Shown: piece after piece, positions 1 to 11,660 of the stretch | How the letters are laid out: every line of letters starts with the position of its first letter | Position numbering within the stretch: position 1 is the stretch's first letter | Made by a program: the position numbers and the translations under genes | Assembly (NCBI RefSeq): GCF_900496995.4 | Contig: NC_044007.1 | Span: forward strand, 74,376,742-74,440,741 | DNA from: Aquila chrysaetos chrysaetos | Lineage: Eukaryota; Chordata; Aves; Accipitriformes; Accipitridae | Length of the DNA stretch: 64,000 nt | Direction of reading: 5' to 3' | The notes under the pieces: model-generated | Told to the model about the DNA's origin: nothing | The model's input: only the letters and a program-made list of their open reading frames with translations | The model's database searches: none

Positions 1-905
1 CATTAATGAATTTAGAGTGCTTTTGATTTATAAGCATGCAATGAGGAAAGAATTGAGAATATAGTTCCTTAAAATGAATTCTCAAGAAGATAGGTTATGC
101 TCTTGTTTCTTTTCTTCTCTTTCCTCATGTGAGGAATTCAGGTGACAAAATTTGGAAACAGAACTGTCAGTCCAAAATGGGAGTCTTCGGAGCATCTTCC
201 CTAGTAGAAGATAATTTCGATGACAACAGATGATAGAAAATGCAGGAATATGCATTTCAGCTAAGACGTTTTAAAGACACACAATCAAACATGGCTCAAT
301 TTTTAGTGCAAAGAATGGGTGTCAATGATCAATCTTTTTCAGAATTGTTTAAGCCCTTTCTGATGCTGCGGGAACTGTCAAGCAAAGCTAAATCCTAAGA
401 GTATGCCAGTTTTGACATTTTTAAAGGTGAATAGGTAGACCTTTACACTACAGATAACTCTGTCTCAGACTCTCACCTCTGTTGCTGCAGATTGCGGTGT
501 CAGTTCCCACAGCAGTTTTGATGATGGGTGAGTGATGACAACCTATGCTGAGAGGCTGCAGCTGGGATGGAAATTCAGCTGAGTCCTGTAATGCTAGCAC
601 ATGACTTAAGTAACTCAAATATCTTAGACTTATATACGATGACTAACAAAAAATACACCTGTGACTCAGGTTTGTGAATTATGTGCACGATGGGAGCTTG
701 GTATTTTAAATTCCTTTTTTGCCCAGACAAGTATCAAACCTAAATACTGTTTCCAATGTTAAGAAAGCTAACACAGTAAATGAATAAACACAACACTTTT
801 CAAAATTTTTTCCTCTCCTTTATGCTAAATTACACTACAAAGTGTTTTTCTGCTCCTTTACATTTTTCTTGCTATCGATCCGGAACAGAACATGATGGAA
901 GCTTT
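1..905. other. Unique AT-rich non-coding DNA
   Basis: I see no gene, recognisable repeat or RNA in this stretch. All frames are closed at short intervals. It is unassigned intergenic or intronic sequence. Confidence 0.6.
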
Positions 906-990
906 GGGCCTGACCCTGCCTCAGTATAAATCAGCAGAGTCCCATTGTCTCCATTAGCACTATGCTGATTTACGGGGCTGATGATTAGAC
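906..990. repeat. Possible ancient amniote MITE-like repeat, copy 1
   Basis: The block opens with GGGCCTGACCCTGCCTCAG, passes a TATAAATCAG segment and a central CCATTGTCTCCATTAG, and then returns to GCTGATTTACGG. This order resembles a near-palindromic, low-divergence-in-reptiles repeat that I recall from turtle, crocodile and bird genomes: a GGGCCTGAT(T/C)CT end, a TAAATCAG arm, and a CCATTGACTTCAATGG centre. The resemblance is from memory and the copy is heavily decayed. It could be chance similarity. Orientation is undefined because the family is nearly palindromic. Confidence 0.4.
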
Positions 991-3900
991 TCTTCTTCCT
1001 AGAAGAAGAGAGAACTAGCAGAGCATAGTAGAATGTTACAGGGAGACTTTAAAGCAGAAGGACCCATCACTCTGAATTTACTTTGAACAGAGGTTTTCTT
1101 CTATCTCTAATAATAGATAATTCTCTTAAGGAGTTTACTACGTGTGTTTCAGCAACTCACTTGAAGTCCCCTATGTAGAAGTTATCCTCATAGAGACCTG
1201 AAGTTCCTGATCAGACAATACAAAGAAAATGAGCAGTAATATCACAAAAGAGGTAAGAATTCAGCTAGATTTTGTTCCGAAGCATTAGCAAATCTCTATG
1301 GAACAGACTTAGAACGATTTTTTTTTTTTTAGTCATTTATTGTGATTTATAATGAGTAAATGAGATTGATAAATAGGAAAAGACGGGGGGGGGGGGGTTG
1401 GGTTTTTTTTTTATCATGATTCCTACTTTCCAGATGTAAGTTTATTTTTTTATAGAAACTTTTTTTCCGATGTACCTTTCTGGTGGTTCATTCTTTCAGT
1501 TGGATAGCAACTAAAATTCATAACTTTGGTATGTTTGTTTTGCACCTGGCTAATGTAGCTTGCTCCTTCTAATTGGTTGTTGTACTACTCTTAGGATTTA
1601 ATCCTTTTCTTTATTTTGTTGCTATTCATCAGGATCGTTTATAGCATCGTAGTTACCATTTCAATTATTTTTCTAGAATATTCACTTACAAACAAGCAAA
1701 AATTTCTTAATCAAAGCTTTTAACTATACTAAACTTTGGAGTCCAGCTATATTAATTACTGGTCCTTTTAAAAGAACTTGCAAAACTAGAGAAGAAAATC
1801 ATGAGGCTATGTTTTCTTCCACTCTACATTACTGAAAGGTTTAAGTGGTTTACATGACTGAAGGTCACTGAATTACATATCAGTCAATATCACATGATTC
1901 TGTCTTGAATGTTCATCTCTAGAAATTCCTAGGTAGTATCAGAAAAAAATGCTTTCCATCTGAACTGTAAAAGCAGCTTTGTCATACTAGCATGGTTTGT
2001 TTCCCAGCCTAAAAGCCACTAAACTTAAATGTAACCTGTTGGAGTAGCTAGGAACTGATAGTACCTGATCTAATATTTCTAGGAATGTAACTTGACTTCA
2101 GTCTAATCTATTGTCTGGTGCAAAAATCTTACAGCAAAATACCATGATAATGGGAAAGGACGGCAGGGAGAGGATTGGGAGGACACATACTCAAAAAAAA
2201 TGTTAAAACCAAGCATCTTCAGTATTGGGAAGACACCACAGACTTGGTGTCTGGAGCTGATGTCTGTCCAACTCAAGGTCCAAGTCAAGACTTCAGTCTG
2301 AGTGGAACTGAAATGGTGGGAAGTTCTGCTCAGGGTCTGGTTTGCAGTGCTAAGCTCAAGGCCCATTTTCAGTTCAAATCGTGCTGAATAAACTTACAGA
2401 TTGTCCTTTGGGATTCAGGGGTGTTTCAGCACTTTTGCCTATATGTCATATTACCATATATGAACTGTGCAGAGAGCAGGCAGCCTTCTGAAAAAGGAGG
2501 GAGATGGAGGTTCTCTAATGTTTCTGATGTTAAAATCTTACTTGTCTTTTATATGCACAATTCTAAATAGTAATGTAACCCCACAGAAAAAAAACCCTCC
2601 TTTTTTGTACAGTGCCCATTGATTATTGTTGCAGATTTCAGCTGAGCAAAATTCATGTAATGAGAAAAAAAGAGCGATCAGCCTTAAAACTAAATTAAGC
2701 AGAAACCATTTGTTCCTTAATCATAGCTATTTGTTCTGTGTAAAATGTCATATCTCCAGCAAGACACTAGGGCAATTTTTTATGAAAGCAAAACACAAAA
2801 TATATTCTTGTTTAATGTTTTCTGGCTATAACCCAGCTTGTGGCTGCATATATTATCTAGATATGTCACTCTGTTTACCATATTGAAAAAGAAAAAGCAG
2901 GTAAATTAATCACACTGGATTTGAACTGTATGCAGTCTGAGCTATTTCCTTACAGCCCAGCACTCAAATATGCTTAGGTGAGTCATTTGATTCACTGCTG
3001 GATAGAAATGGGGTTGTGTGATTTTTAGGCTTCTTTACTGCTCTCCAAAACATACATCAAGACAATTCTTCTGTACAAGGTGATTTACTATGTAGTTCAG
3101 CTCTGCATTTTGCTGAGAACAGCACCTGTGAAAACTTCCATCTCCTGTTGATAGCAGAGAGGCAACACTTTGTACTGATGAAGAGGTTGGGGTGCTCCGC
3201 TGGCCCGTTGCTCACCAGGGGCATTCTCAGACCTGCTTATGCTGCAAAACGGAGGACTGTGTAGAAATAACTCAGCAAATAACCACTGGAGCTAGCAAGT
3301 CCATGCAACAGTGCAGAGAGTAGTATTTTGTTCCCTATAACAGTGTGTCTGCCTGGACCTCTGCTTCAATGGAAGTTAACTGCTGAGGTGCAAAGCTGTG
3401 CTGAAATAGCTATAGTGCTTCTGGTTCTGGAGCAGGCATGGCCTCAGCCTTCTTTAAAGTTTCTGCACTGCTCTGTTGCATGGTGTAAAAGTGCCCAAAT
3501 ATTAGCCCTTATTTTATTATAATGCAGATATGTCATGAGTGCTCTATATATTAGTAAATAAACTGCGTTATATATATGTCATTACACAGGAAAGGTAATA
3601 AGCAATATGGAAAAAGACTTTTGCATAGCTAAATAGACCTGAATTTTGTCTGCAAAAATAGACAAATGCCATGTGAATATTTACATTGAAAATCAGTTTT
3701 ATTCATAAATACTTACAACTTTACATTTTACAAAAGCATTAGAAGTTCATCTGTGTTTATTTTATCCCCTGTGGCATCACGTACAGTAGATACATAAAAT
3801 CAGTTGGTTTTTTTCCCAGTTTCCTTGTTAGTAAAGATCACGTTGCAAAAAAACCCCAAACCTATTCTAGTCCTCGAAGTTGCAGAAAGAAGTGGCCTTG

Positions 3901-6900
3901 GCATAAGGTAAAAGTAATCGTTGCTGGTAACAGTAATAAATGTAACTAAAAGAGCGAGGAGATTTAGGTCTGAAGTTTTTGGGGGAAGGGTGGTAGTGAA
4001 GGAATATGCCTTCTGGAGCCATTTTCCCTGCTACTGGAGAGGATCGCTGTGTGTTGCTTGTTCTGAACTGATACTTGTAATAACATCCTGTGCTGGGGTG
4101 GCACCGGCTGGCAGCCAAGCATACATCCAGCAGGATGGAGGAGAAAATAGGAAGAGCAAGAGTGAGAAAACTTGTGGGTTGAAATAAAGGCAGGGAAATC
4201 ACATGGCAAGTATTGCCATAGACAAAACAGACTCAGTCTGGGAAATTTAATTTCATTTATTGGCAGTTAGCATAAATAATTACTGATTAAGGTATTGGGG
4301 GAAAAAAAAACAACCCCCAAAACATTTAAAACCCCTATTCCCTTACCGAGGCTCAGTCTTGCTCTGAGCACCTCTCCTCCCTTTTTATCACCACAGGTTG
4401 GAACAGACTGTGTGTGGCACAAGGCAGACCGTGACCTTTTCCCATGGGTGCTACCCCTGCAGACCCCCCCGCTTGCCCCTTGCTACCAAAACCTTGCTGC
4501 CTACACTCTATACCCACCCTGAGTTCTACCTACTGTCCTTGAGAGGCGGAGGATTACTGTCAAAAGTGCTTTACAGTTATCACTTTATTAATCTGGGGGT
4601 TTCTTTCAGTTTTGCCAGGCTTTCGTTGGGCTGGATCATTACTTATAAAATGGAATTTTATAGCCTGGTCTTAGTAAATACAGAGGCCATATGACAGTTA
4701 AAAGAAGAAGAAAGCTTTGTGATTTGTAGGATTATATTGTTTCACTCCCTCTATCTCTTTTCTCCTGTCTCTCTATCACTCTTCTCTCAACTGATTTTCA
4801 GATTTCTTGCCTTCAAAAGGCAAGGGAGTCTTCCAGCCTTGACACAGGGCTAGCAGTTTTCCCCTCTTGTGCCTTATATCACTTTCTAGCCGGCTCACGA
4901 AACTAGAAGCTTCACCCTCGCTCACACTAGCATCTATTCTGAAGGTACAGCATTAATGATGCTATACTGCAGAGTATTTGGGCCACATGTAGAAAATTAT
5001 CTTAGTCTGGATCCGTATTATTTATACTACGTTTAAAGAACCACTACTGGCAACTCAGTGGATTTAAAATACTGCATTTAGTTCAGCTTCTGTGTTTAAA
5101 TTGTTTGCTGTCAGTGTCTTTTCCCTGGAAATGACCTGAGACTTGTGCACTTTTATAACAAGAATCTAGAGCTCAGTGTTTCAGCCACAATCTAATGTAA
5201 CTCTTCTATATTTGTATATAAATTGTAGATGTGTGTGTATATAGATAGTTTCTATATTTGTATATCTGTATTTGTGTGGAATGGGAAGTAAAATGTAAAT
5301 GACGTTATATTTGCAGTGTTGCATTTGATATATGCTGAAGTATTAAATTATCTTTGTGTTTTCCAGAGGTTAATATTTCTTAGAATGTTTGAAGCTGTAA
5401 TAAGACATCCAGAGCAACAAATGGGTATGCAAGTGACAAAGCTAATTGTATCTATTTATGTTTTAATTTAGGCTTTTCAGTAACAGCTAGTTGATTAAAA
5501 AATCCACTAATAGAATTTAAATATAAATGTGGTAAAAGTAATTCCTATATCTAATGTTTCTATGTAAATACCAATAACTAATCCTTAAACAGTTTTAGCT
5601 TAATCAAATTGCTTTTAGATTGATTTTGTATTATTCATTTCACCCCAAGCATGCTCTTTGGTTTTTATTCTAAATCATGTTATTGAATCCAAGTGATTGA
5701 ATCCAAACATTTGACATAATTTGACTTAAATGTTGTTGAACTGTAAATGAATCCAATAGCTTTTCCCAAATAACTAAACTGAAAGTTGCTTTCAGGACTG
5801 AAACAGCAGAAGGCAGCTATTTAAATATAAATTATTTTAAAATGGACTAGAATCTCAATATCACACAACTAACCTGTGAATAGGGAGTGTGAAAAGAATT
5901 GCTATAGTAATTCTTAGAAACTGAACTGATGGTGTTTTCCAGTCTTTGGCTGACACTCCTGTTTGTAAGATCAAGTTCTCAGTTGCTTATGACTGCCAAA
6001 CTTGAGATATTTGGGTTGAAATATTCTGTGCTGGGTGTCTGCCACATGATGATTTTTGGGCAAGTATCTTCTAATTATTCAGATAGTTCTGAAAATGGAA
6101 TCAGGAAAAAATATATTACTTTGGCTATGGTAAGAGCAACTTATACAAGCTTTCAGTAAAAACTCTCTTGTCCTTCTCTTTGAAGGAGGGACTAAAAATT
6201 TGGCAATGCATTAGGCTTCTGAATTTTATTGCTCTTGTCCAAACACTGCATCTTCAATAAATTCTAGATGTCCATTAAACTTTGGTCAGATTAAAAAAAT
6301 AATCCATCTGCACTGAGCATCATCCAGTCTTATATGGCTTCTGTACATAACTGTTCTGAACAGGCATTATATCCGTGAAGTAACTGGGTATGAACCAGTC
6401 CAAGGCAGAAAGAGCTGGGCAGAATTTCCCAAGTAAGTTGCTGTTTAGATTTGCTGTGGGCTGCTTGGGACATATGCAAAGAAACTGAAGAAAAAATATA
6501 AAATCAGCTGGCTTTTAGAAAAAGATGCCATGCTAGTCTTGGATAGCTTGAAAGAAAACCAGTTTGACTTTGCCATTGAAAGCACAGGGAGGGCTTAGTA
6601 CTACGGTGTTAGGGTTGAAGTAAGAGTAGACTGACACAGAAGTTCACCCTGATAAGGACTGGGATTGGTATAGCGGTGTCAGGAGCAAAAGTCATGGGGA
6701 ATTTGAATAGCAACAATTGGTGCAGTGAGTGAGATTTAACAAGAAGCTGGGAAGAGAAGCTGTCCTGAGCTGGACAGTCAAGTGCCACAAGCTGCCCAGC
6801 ACTACTCTGTGGCAACTAAGTGCTCAGGTTTTGTTCCTGAGGTGTAGCCCCAAGAATACCACCAGCGTAGATCGAAGCCAGGAGCCTGACCTGGGTCCTT

Positions 6901-9900
6901 AGCCAGAAGCCCACGTATTGACGTTTCTGCACTAGAGCAGCTGGAATTAGAGTCCTAGTAGGAAGTTGGGAATTACTTTATGGCTAGATTTTTAGTTAGT
7001 TGTAATTAATTTTACTGACCTGTCACAAAACATGTTCACAGACTTCAGCTTCCTCAAACCTTAATTAATATTTCTTATGCTACAGTTAATTTTTCAAAGC
7101 TGTCTACACTCTGCCTAACGTAAGTAATTTTGGAAATATGAATTTGCATATTAATAATTTCTGAGTTTCCTACTAGCATTGACACCTTTTGTCAAACTCA
7201 TTATTATAACATGTGAATGGACCTTTTCCTTTTACCCCAAAATGGAAGTAGCCTCATTTTTAGGAGTTTCTATGAATGTGTTCAGTTTTTATGATAAATT
7301 GGTAGAAGAGTGCATGAATTAGACTGAAGGCATATGAAAGGCAGAGGGTTTGCTTGGGCATGTAACTTTAGCATAGGCTTTGCTCAAGTGTCGTGATGTA
7401 AACTTTTACCGAGGACTTATGACCCAGGTCTGCTCTGAGACTCCCAAACTCATGCAATGATGTGAGATTCCAGAAAAGATCATCATGGATCCATGTGTGC
7501 AAATATGCCTCTAAAGAAATTTATCTATTTGGGTTAGAAAATAGCACGCAAAGGTAATATAGGTCCAGAACAGCCATCCTATGCTTTATCATTGCTTTTT
7601 CTGTGACTGTTTCAAGAATTGGCCTTTTGCAATAATTACACTTCAAGCTGTTTTTGTGCCTTGAAGGACCTGTCTCATCTCCAACTCTTGATCCACAGTT
7701 TGTTAGGATACCAAGGGAGACCTTTGACTGTGGAGAGTCCATGCAGTGCTATCAGTTTTATAAGTTTTACCCCGGCAGACCAGGGACAACATCAGCCACT
7801 CAGCCTTAATGACCACAAGGTAAGGTAAGGTAGAGGTGTGCATACTTTGGGGTATCATCGGTTAAGGAGACGATAACAAGTTCCTGGAGGCATAAGCAAG
7901 ACCCCAAGACTGTGGTTTGAGCAAACAGAGCAAATCTAATTTTAAGGCATTTAGGATCTTTTCTGCAGCTGTGTGGGTGGTCGGCTGCTGGCTGGTGTCA
8001 ACCTGCCACATGTCTTAATGCTCTGTAAAGGTACACCTCTGCATTGTGTCCATTGGCTAATTTGATAAAAATGTGCTCACTTCTGCTTCAGATCATGTTT
8101 GTTCAGCTCTTGTACTGAACAGATCTGGTATTGGTGATTATAGGACTTTGGCCCTATACAGAAGCTGATAAAAATTTGGAGCAAAGGTTGTCCTTTCAAC
8201 CAGATAAACCAAGATTAGGTTAACTTTGATCATGCAGTGACCCCTTGGTTAGGAAAGCAAACTGGAAGCTGCACTGAGCACAGAGAGAAAGTGGAAAAGT
8301 TAAATAGGAATTTAGGCTGAAGTTATTATTTTGCCGAGACTAGTACATTTTGTGGTGGGGAAAGGGTGATCTGTTTTAGAATTCTATGTGAAGTTTTTAC
8401 AAGGACTATAGCTGTATGTGCCCATGTTAAACTGGGTGAAGTGTCTGTAAAAGCTGGTGGTGGTGGTCTTGGAAAGGGAGGCACAGTAAAGTGTATAACG
8501 ACATCACTTTTGGTGACCTATGCCATCATACCACACAGAAGGTGTATTTTTATGCACAGAAAATGTGTTGCAGTGCTGAATCTCAGTGAGGTCAAAGGAA
8601 GATTAGGTACAGGAAAGTTACACTGGAGAGGAGCCTGCCATAACCTTGGGACACTCATGCAAACAGAGGCTATAATATGTCCTGTTCGTGTAAATGATCT
8701 TTCAGCCACTGTAACCTGGCAAGAAGCCCTCTGAATTCCCACCTTTCCCTGAGCTACCTTGCTGGGAAGATTATAGATACATGCTCTCTGTGGGTTGGGA
8801 GCAGAGACCAGAATGCATTCACTGGTGGGTTACATTTATGATGGTTGTAGATTTTTATTTCTAAACTCTGTTCACAGCACAAAAGGATTAATAATTTCAC
8901 AACAAACATACATGTAGGAAACCAGGAAAAGTTGTATTTGCTAAACGTTTTAGGACTATTTAGTTCAAGTGGATCACTGTCTAGATAACTCTCCTATAAA
9001 ATTTAGACTTCCTTCCATGTGTTCAAATGAAACTCAGAAAGCTGGGAGGAGCTTTCCAACCTTTGAAAACATCAAAGACATTACTTTCTACCTGATCTCG
9101 GAATAGGAGAGTCCCAGCGAGAACTGCAAATGAAAGAAAATAAATCAGCAAACATTAGGACTAGCATTTGAGAAGCTAGATTTGGACCATGAAATGGAAT
9201 GACAGCTACAGATGGTTATTGATAAACTTGAATCCCACCCTGTAAGAGAATCAAGATTATAGGACCCTAAACAGACCTCAAAGGAAATAAAGCAGGCCAG
9301 GAAAGAGGAATGACAGCAATTTAATTTGTTCCCTTAGAAGTCCATGGATTTAAAACACACACTGAAAAATTTGTGACAGCTAAAGGCCACTATACCAAGA
9401 AGCTTGCTAGTGAATCCTGACTGATGGATTTGCTTCTTTTTCTCTTCCATAAAACAGAGGTTTCTACTTCCTCCGTGCTGCATAAGAAAGAAGGAGCTAA
9501 AACAGCTTCCTATCATATTAGACTTGAATTATGATTACATTGAAATTAGTGTAATCCCTTATTATTTTGAATTGAAAACTTCTATCATTTTAAAAGGGCC
9601 TGGAAACAGCGTGGCCTGTCTTTGTATACCATCACCTGAAATACTCTGAAAATAGATAGGTATCTTTTGATTAGATCCAGGAGGATTATTTGCAGCAAAC
9701 AAATCTGTTCATAAATACAGAGCTTTCTACTGTTCATTAATTGTAAGCAAATGATTACTTCTTCCCAGAATATTTTTATTTCTTGGAGTTATTCAACAGC
9801 TATTTTATGTGAATATAGTTCAACCTATAGATTACTGAGAAATTGTTTGCTAAGAGTATTGCTTTAAGTATTTTACATTTACAATTTAAAATCCAAGCTG

Positions 9901-10650
9901 TTTAGATGAGATACATACATCAGTGTTAAAATTCTGTTTAATAATTTTATGAGAGTAGACCTAAGAATCACGTTCCTGTGTAACTTTAAAAATAACTCTG
10001 ACTTTAGGTACGGTCTAACAAAGAACATTGGAGAAGAGGACGACTTTGATATTGTGCTTTGTATAAGGATGAAGGGTGCGTTTCTTTGCTGATGGGGTTT
10101 CTCTCTGCACTAGTGGCAGAATAAATTCCTGAAAATGGCTCCCGGTAACGAAGTGAGAGCCCATGATACACTACCAAAATACACTGTTTCCTAAAAGAGA
10201 ATAACAGTGCAATATATCTATAAGCGACTAATTTTCCTGCTAGATGGGGTTTGTTAGACTGTGAATTTCAATTAGAGATAAAAGCTAAAAATTATATTCA
10301 GAGGGAGCCAATTAACTGTTTGTAGATGTTTAATTTTTTTTGAGGAAAAGAGAAAAACAATGTTACTTATTTAATGACTTTGATCAATTTGCCTCATTTG
10401 TCAAAATGTAAGCTTTGTACAGTAGTGTGTATGGAGACAATCTTTCTAGTTCTTAAATATGGATTCAGTTTGCATTAGTTTGGTTATCCACCCTGAGTTC
10501 AGCTACATGAATAGCAGTGATTAGTGCACAGAAAATGCACAATTAATAGTTTTGCACAGTAAAAGTCAAGGTCTATGAAAATAAGCCAAAAGAAACATTT
10601 GTTATTTTCATTTGGGAAAAGGAAAGACACCAAAATCACTTCCATGTGTC
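991..10650. other. Unique AT-rich non-coding DNA
   Basis: No gene is supported here. Simple-sequence items are T13 at 1318-1330, G13 at 1385-1397 followed by T10 at 1403-1412, and a short AAGGT repeat near 7817. The longest open frame is 122 codons at 8366-8734 (+); it starts from a non-ATG codon, has no recognisable domain, and reads as chance. A perfect 8-bp hairpin lies at 4806-4824. Confidence 0.6.
1385..1412 (+). repeat. G13 run followed by T10 run
   Basis: Thirteen consecutive G at 1385-1397 are followed by TTGGG and ten T. Such a run could fold as a G-quadruplex on the + strand. It is most simply a slippage-expanded homopolymer, and its length in an assembly is error-prone. Confidence 0.85.
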
Positions 10651-10659
10651 ATTGATGGC

Positions 10660-11660
10660 TGAATGACTTGACTATTCTGCCCACCATTTATGTTTCTGGA
10701 AATAGCTGTAGGCAAGCTCCAAAAAGGGTTCAGGTGCCTAGGAGCACAGTGTTGCAGAGCCCAATTCTTGGCTGTCTGGCCTCAGGGCACAGTGTCAAAC
10801 TCTGCAGAGAAGTTGTCCAACTGTTGGTGAAACCTGGCCTGGTGAGTCTCCTGAGCCGTGGTTGGTGTCCCCATGGGTCCTGGACCGAGCTCAGCCGGCT
10901 GAGCTCCCTGCTGGCGGTGCAGAAGTTGCTGGGGTAGCGTCAGAGCTGAGAAATGAAGGGAAAGATGGGGAAAGGGAGCAAGCTGTCCCTTCTACCTCCT
11001 CCTCCTGCTCCCCTTCACGCCTGCTTGTGGTACTCTCCTCACACGGATCCCAGATGGCTCGGAGGCAGCTTCTAAACTGCCAAAATTTGTCTCTTCTTGG
11101 CCCTGAAGGCGCTAATATGGCCATCTTGGGGCCCGTGGTGACCATTTCAGCTCAGACTGGGGCAAACTGTCCTGCACTGAGCTACATTGTCATTGCCTGG
11201 TGCACAGCCTGGAGGGACCATCACCCGCCCCAGCTCAGGCTCCAGGGGATGGCGTTCCGTGGGCGAGGACGTGGGCCGTGCCCGGACCACCGAGGCTCCT
11301 GGCTGATCTTCCCCCGTGCAGTTGCCCTGCTGGTTCTGCGCCCTGAGGTTGACTGCCAAAAAGAAGTGACTAATCTTGCCTTGCTGAGTTCAGGCTCCTG
11401 TGGCTTCTGAGGGATTCCGAGTCCTGAGTCAGAATATTAAAAATCTGTGAGTCGCGTTAGGGCTGAAACCCTAGCTCTGGCTTGGGTTTAGCACGCAACA
11501 TGAACTCACCTGATGATGAGGGTCTAAATGGGCCGGTACGTCCCCGAGCAGGAGCTGCCTTGTGTGGGTTTAGGGGGTTGGGTGACGACAAGGGTATTCC
11601 GGGGGATCTCGCAGCTCTGGCTGACTGTTCGACCCACTAACCTCCGTTAATGAAGCTCCA
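10660..11660. other. CpG-rich patch of unknown nature
   Basis: This is the most GC-rich non-repeat kilobase of the window. CpG dinucleotides are dense from about 11220 to 11340 (roughly ten in 130 bases). A + frame is open for 182 codons at 10862-11410, starting GTG-like rather than at a clear ATG, and a minus frame is open for 84 codons at 10891-11145, starting at an ATG in the context GAAATGG. Neither product contains a domain I recognise. A YY1-like site (CAAGATGGCC, minus strand) sits at about 11119-11128. It could be a CpG-island promoter, an old retroelement 5' end, or a local GC-rich block in which open frames persist by chance. Confidence 0.4.

Noticed and set aside
4806..4824. 8-bp perfect hairpin CTTGCCTT/AAGGCAAG
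   Set aside because: Short stem with a 3-base loop and no conserved context; chance.
8366..8734. 122-codon + strand open frame
   Set aside because: Starts at a non-ATG codon, overlaps a minus frame, no domain or codon signature.
10862..11410. 182-codon + strand open frame
   Set aside because: Non-ATG start, no domain, lies in a GC-rich patch where stops are rare, and an overlapping minus frame is also open.
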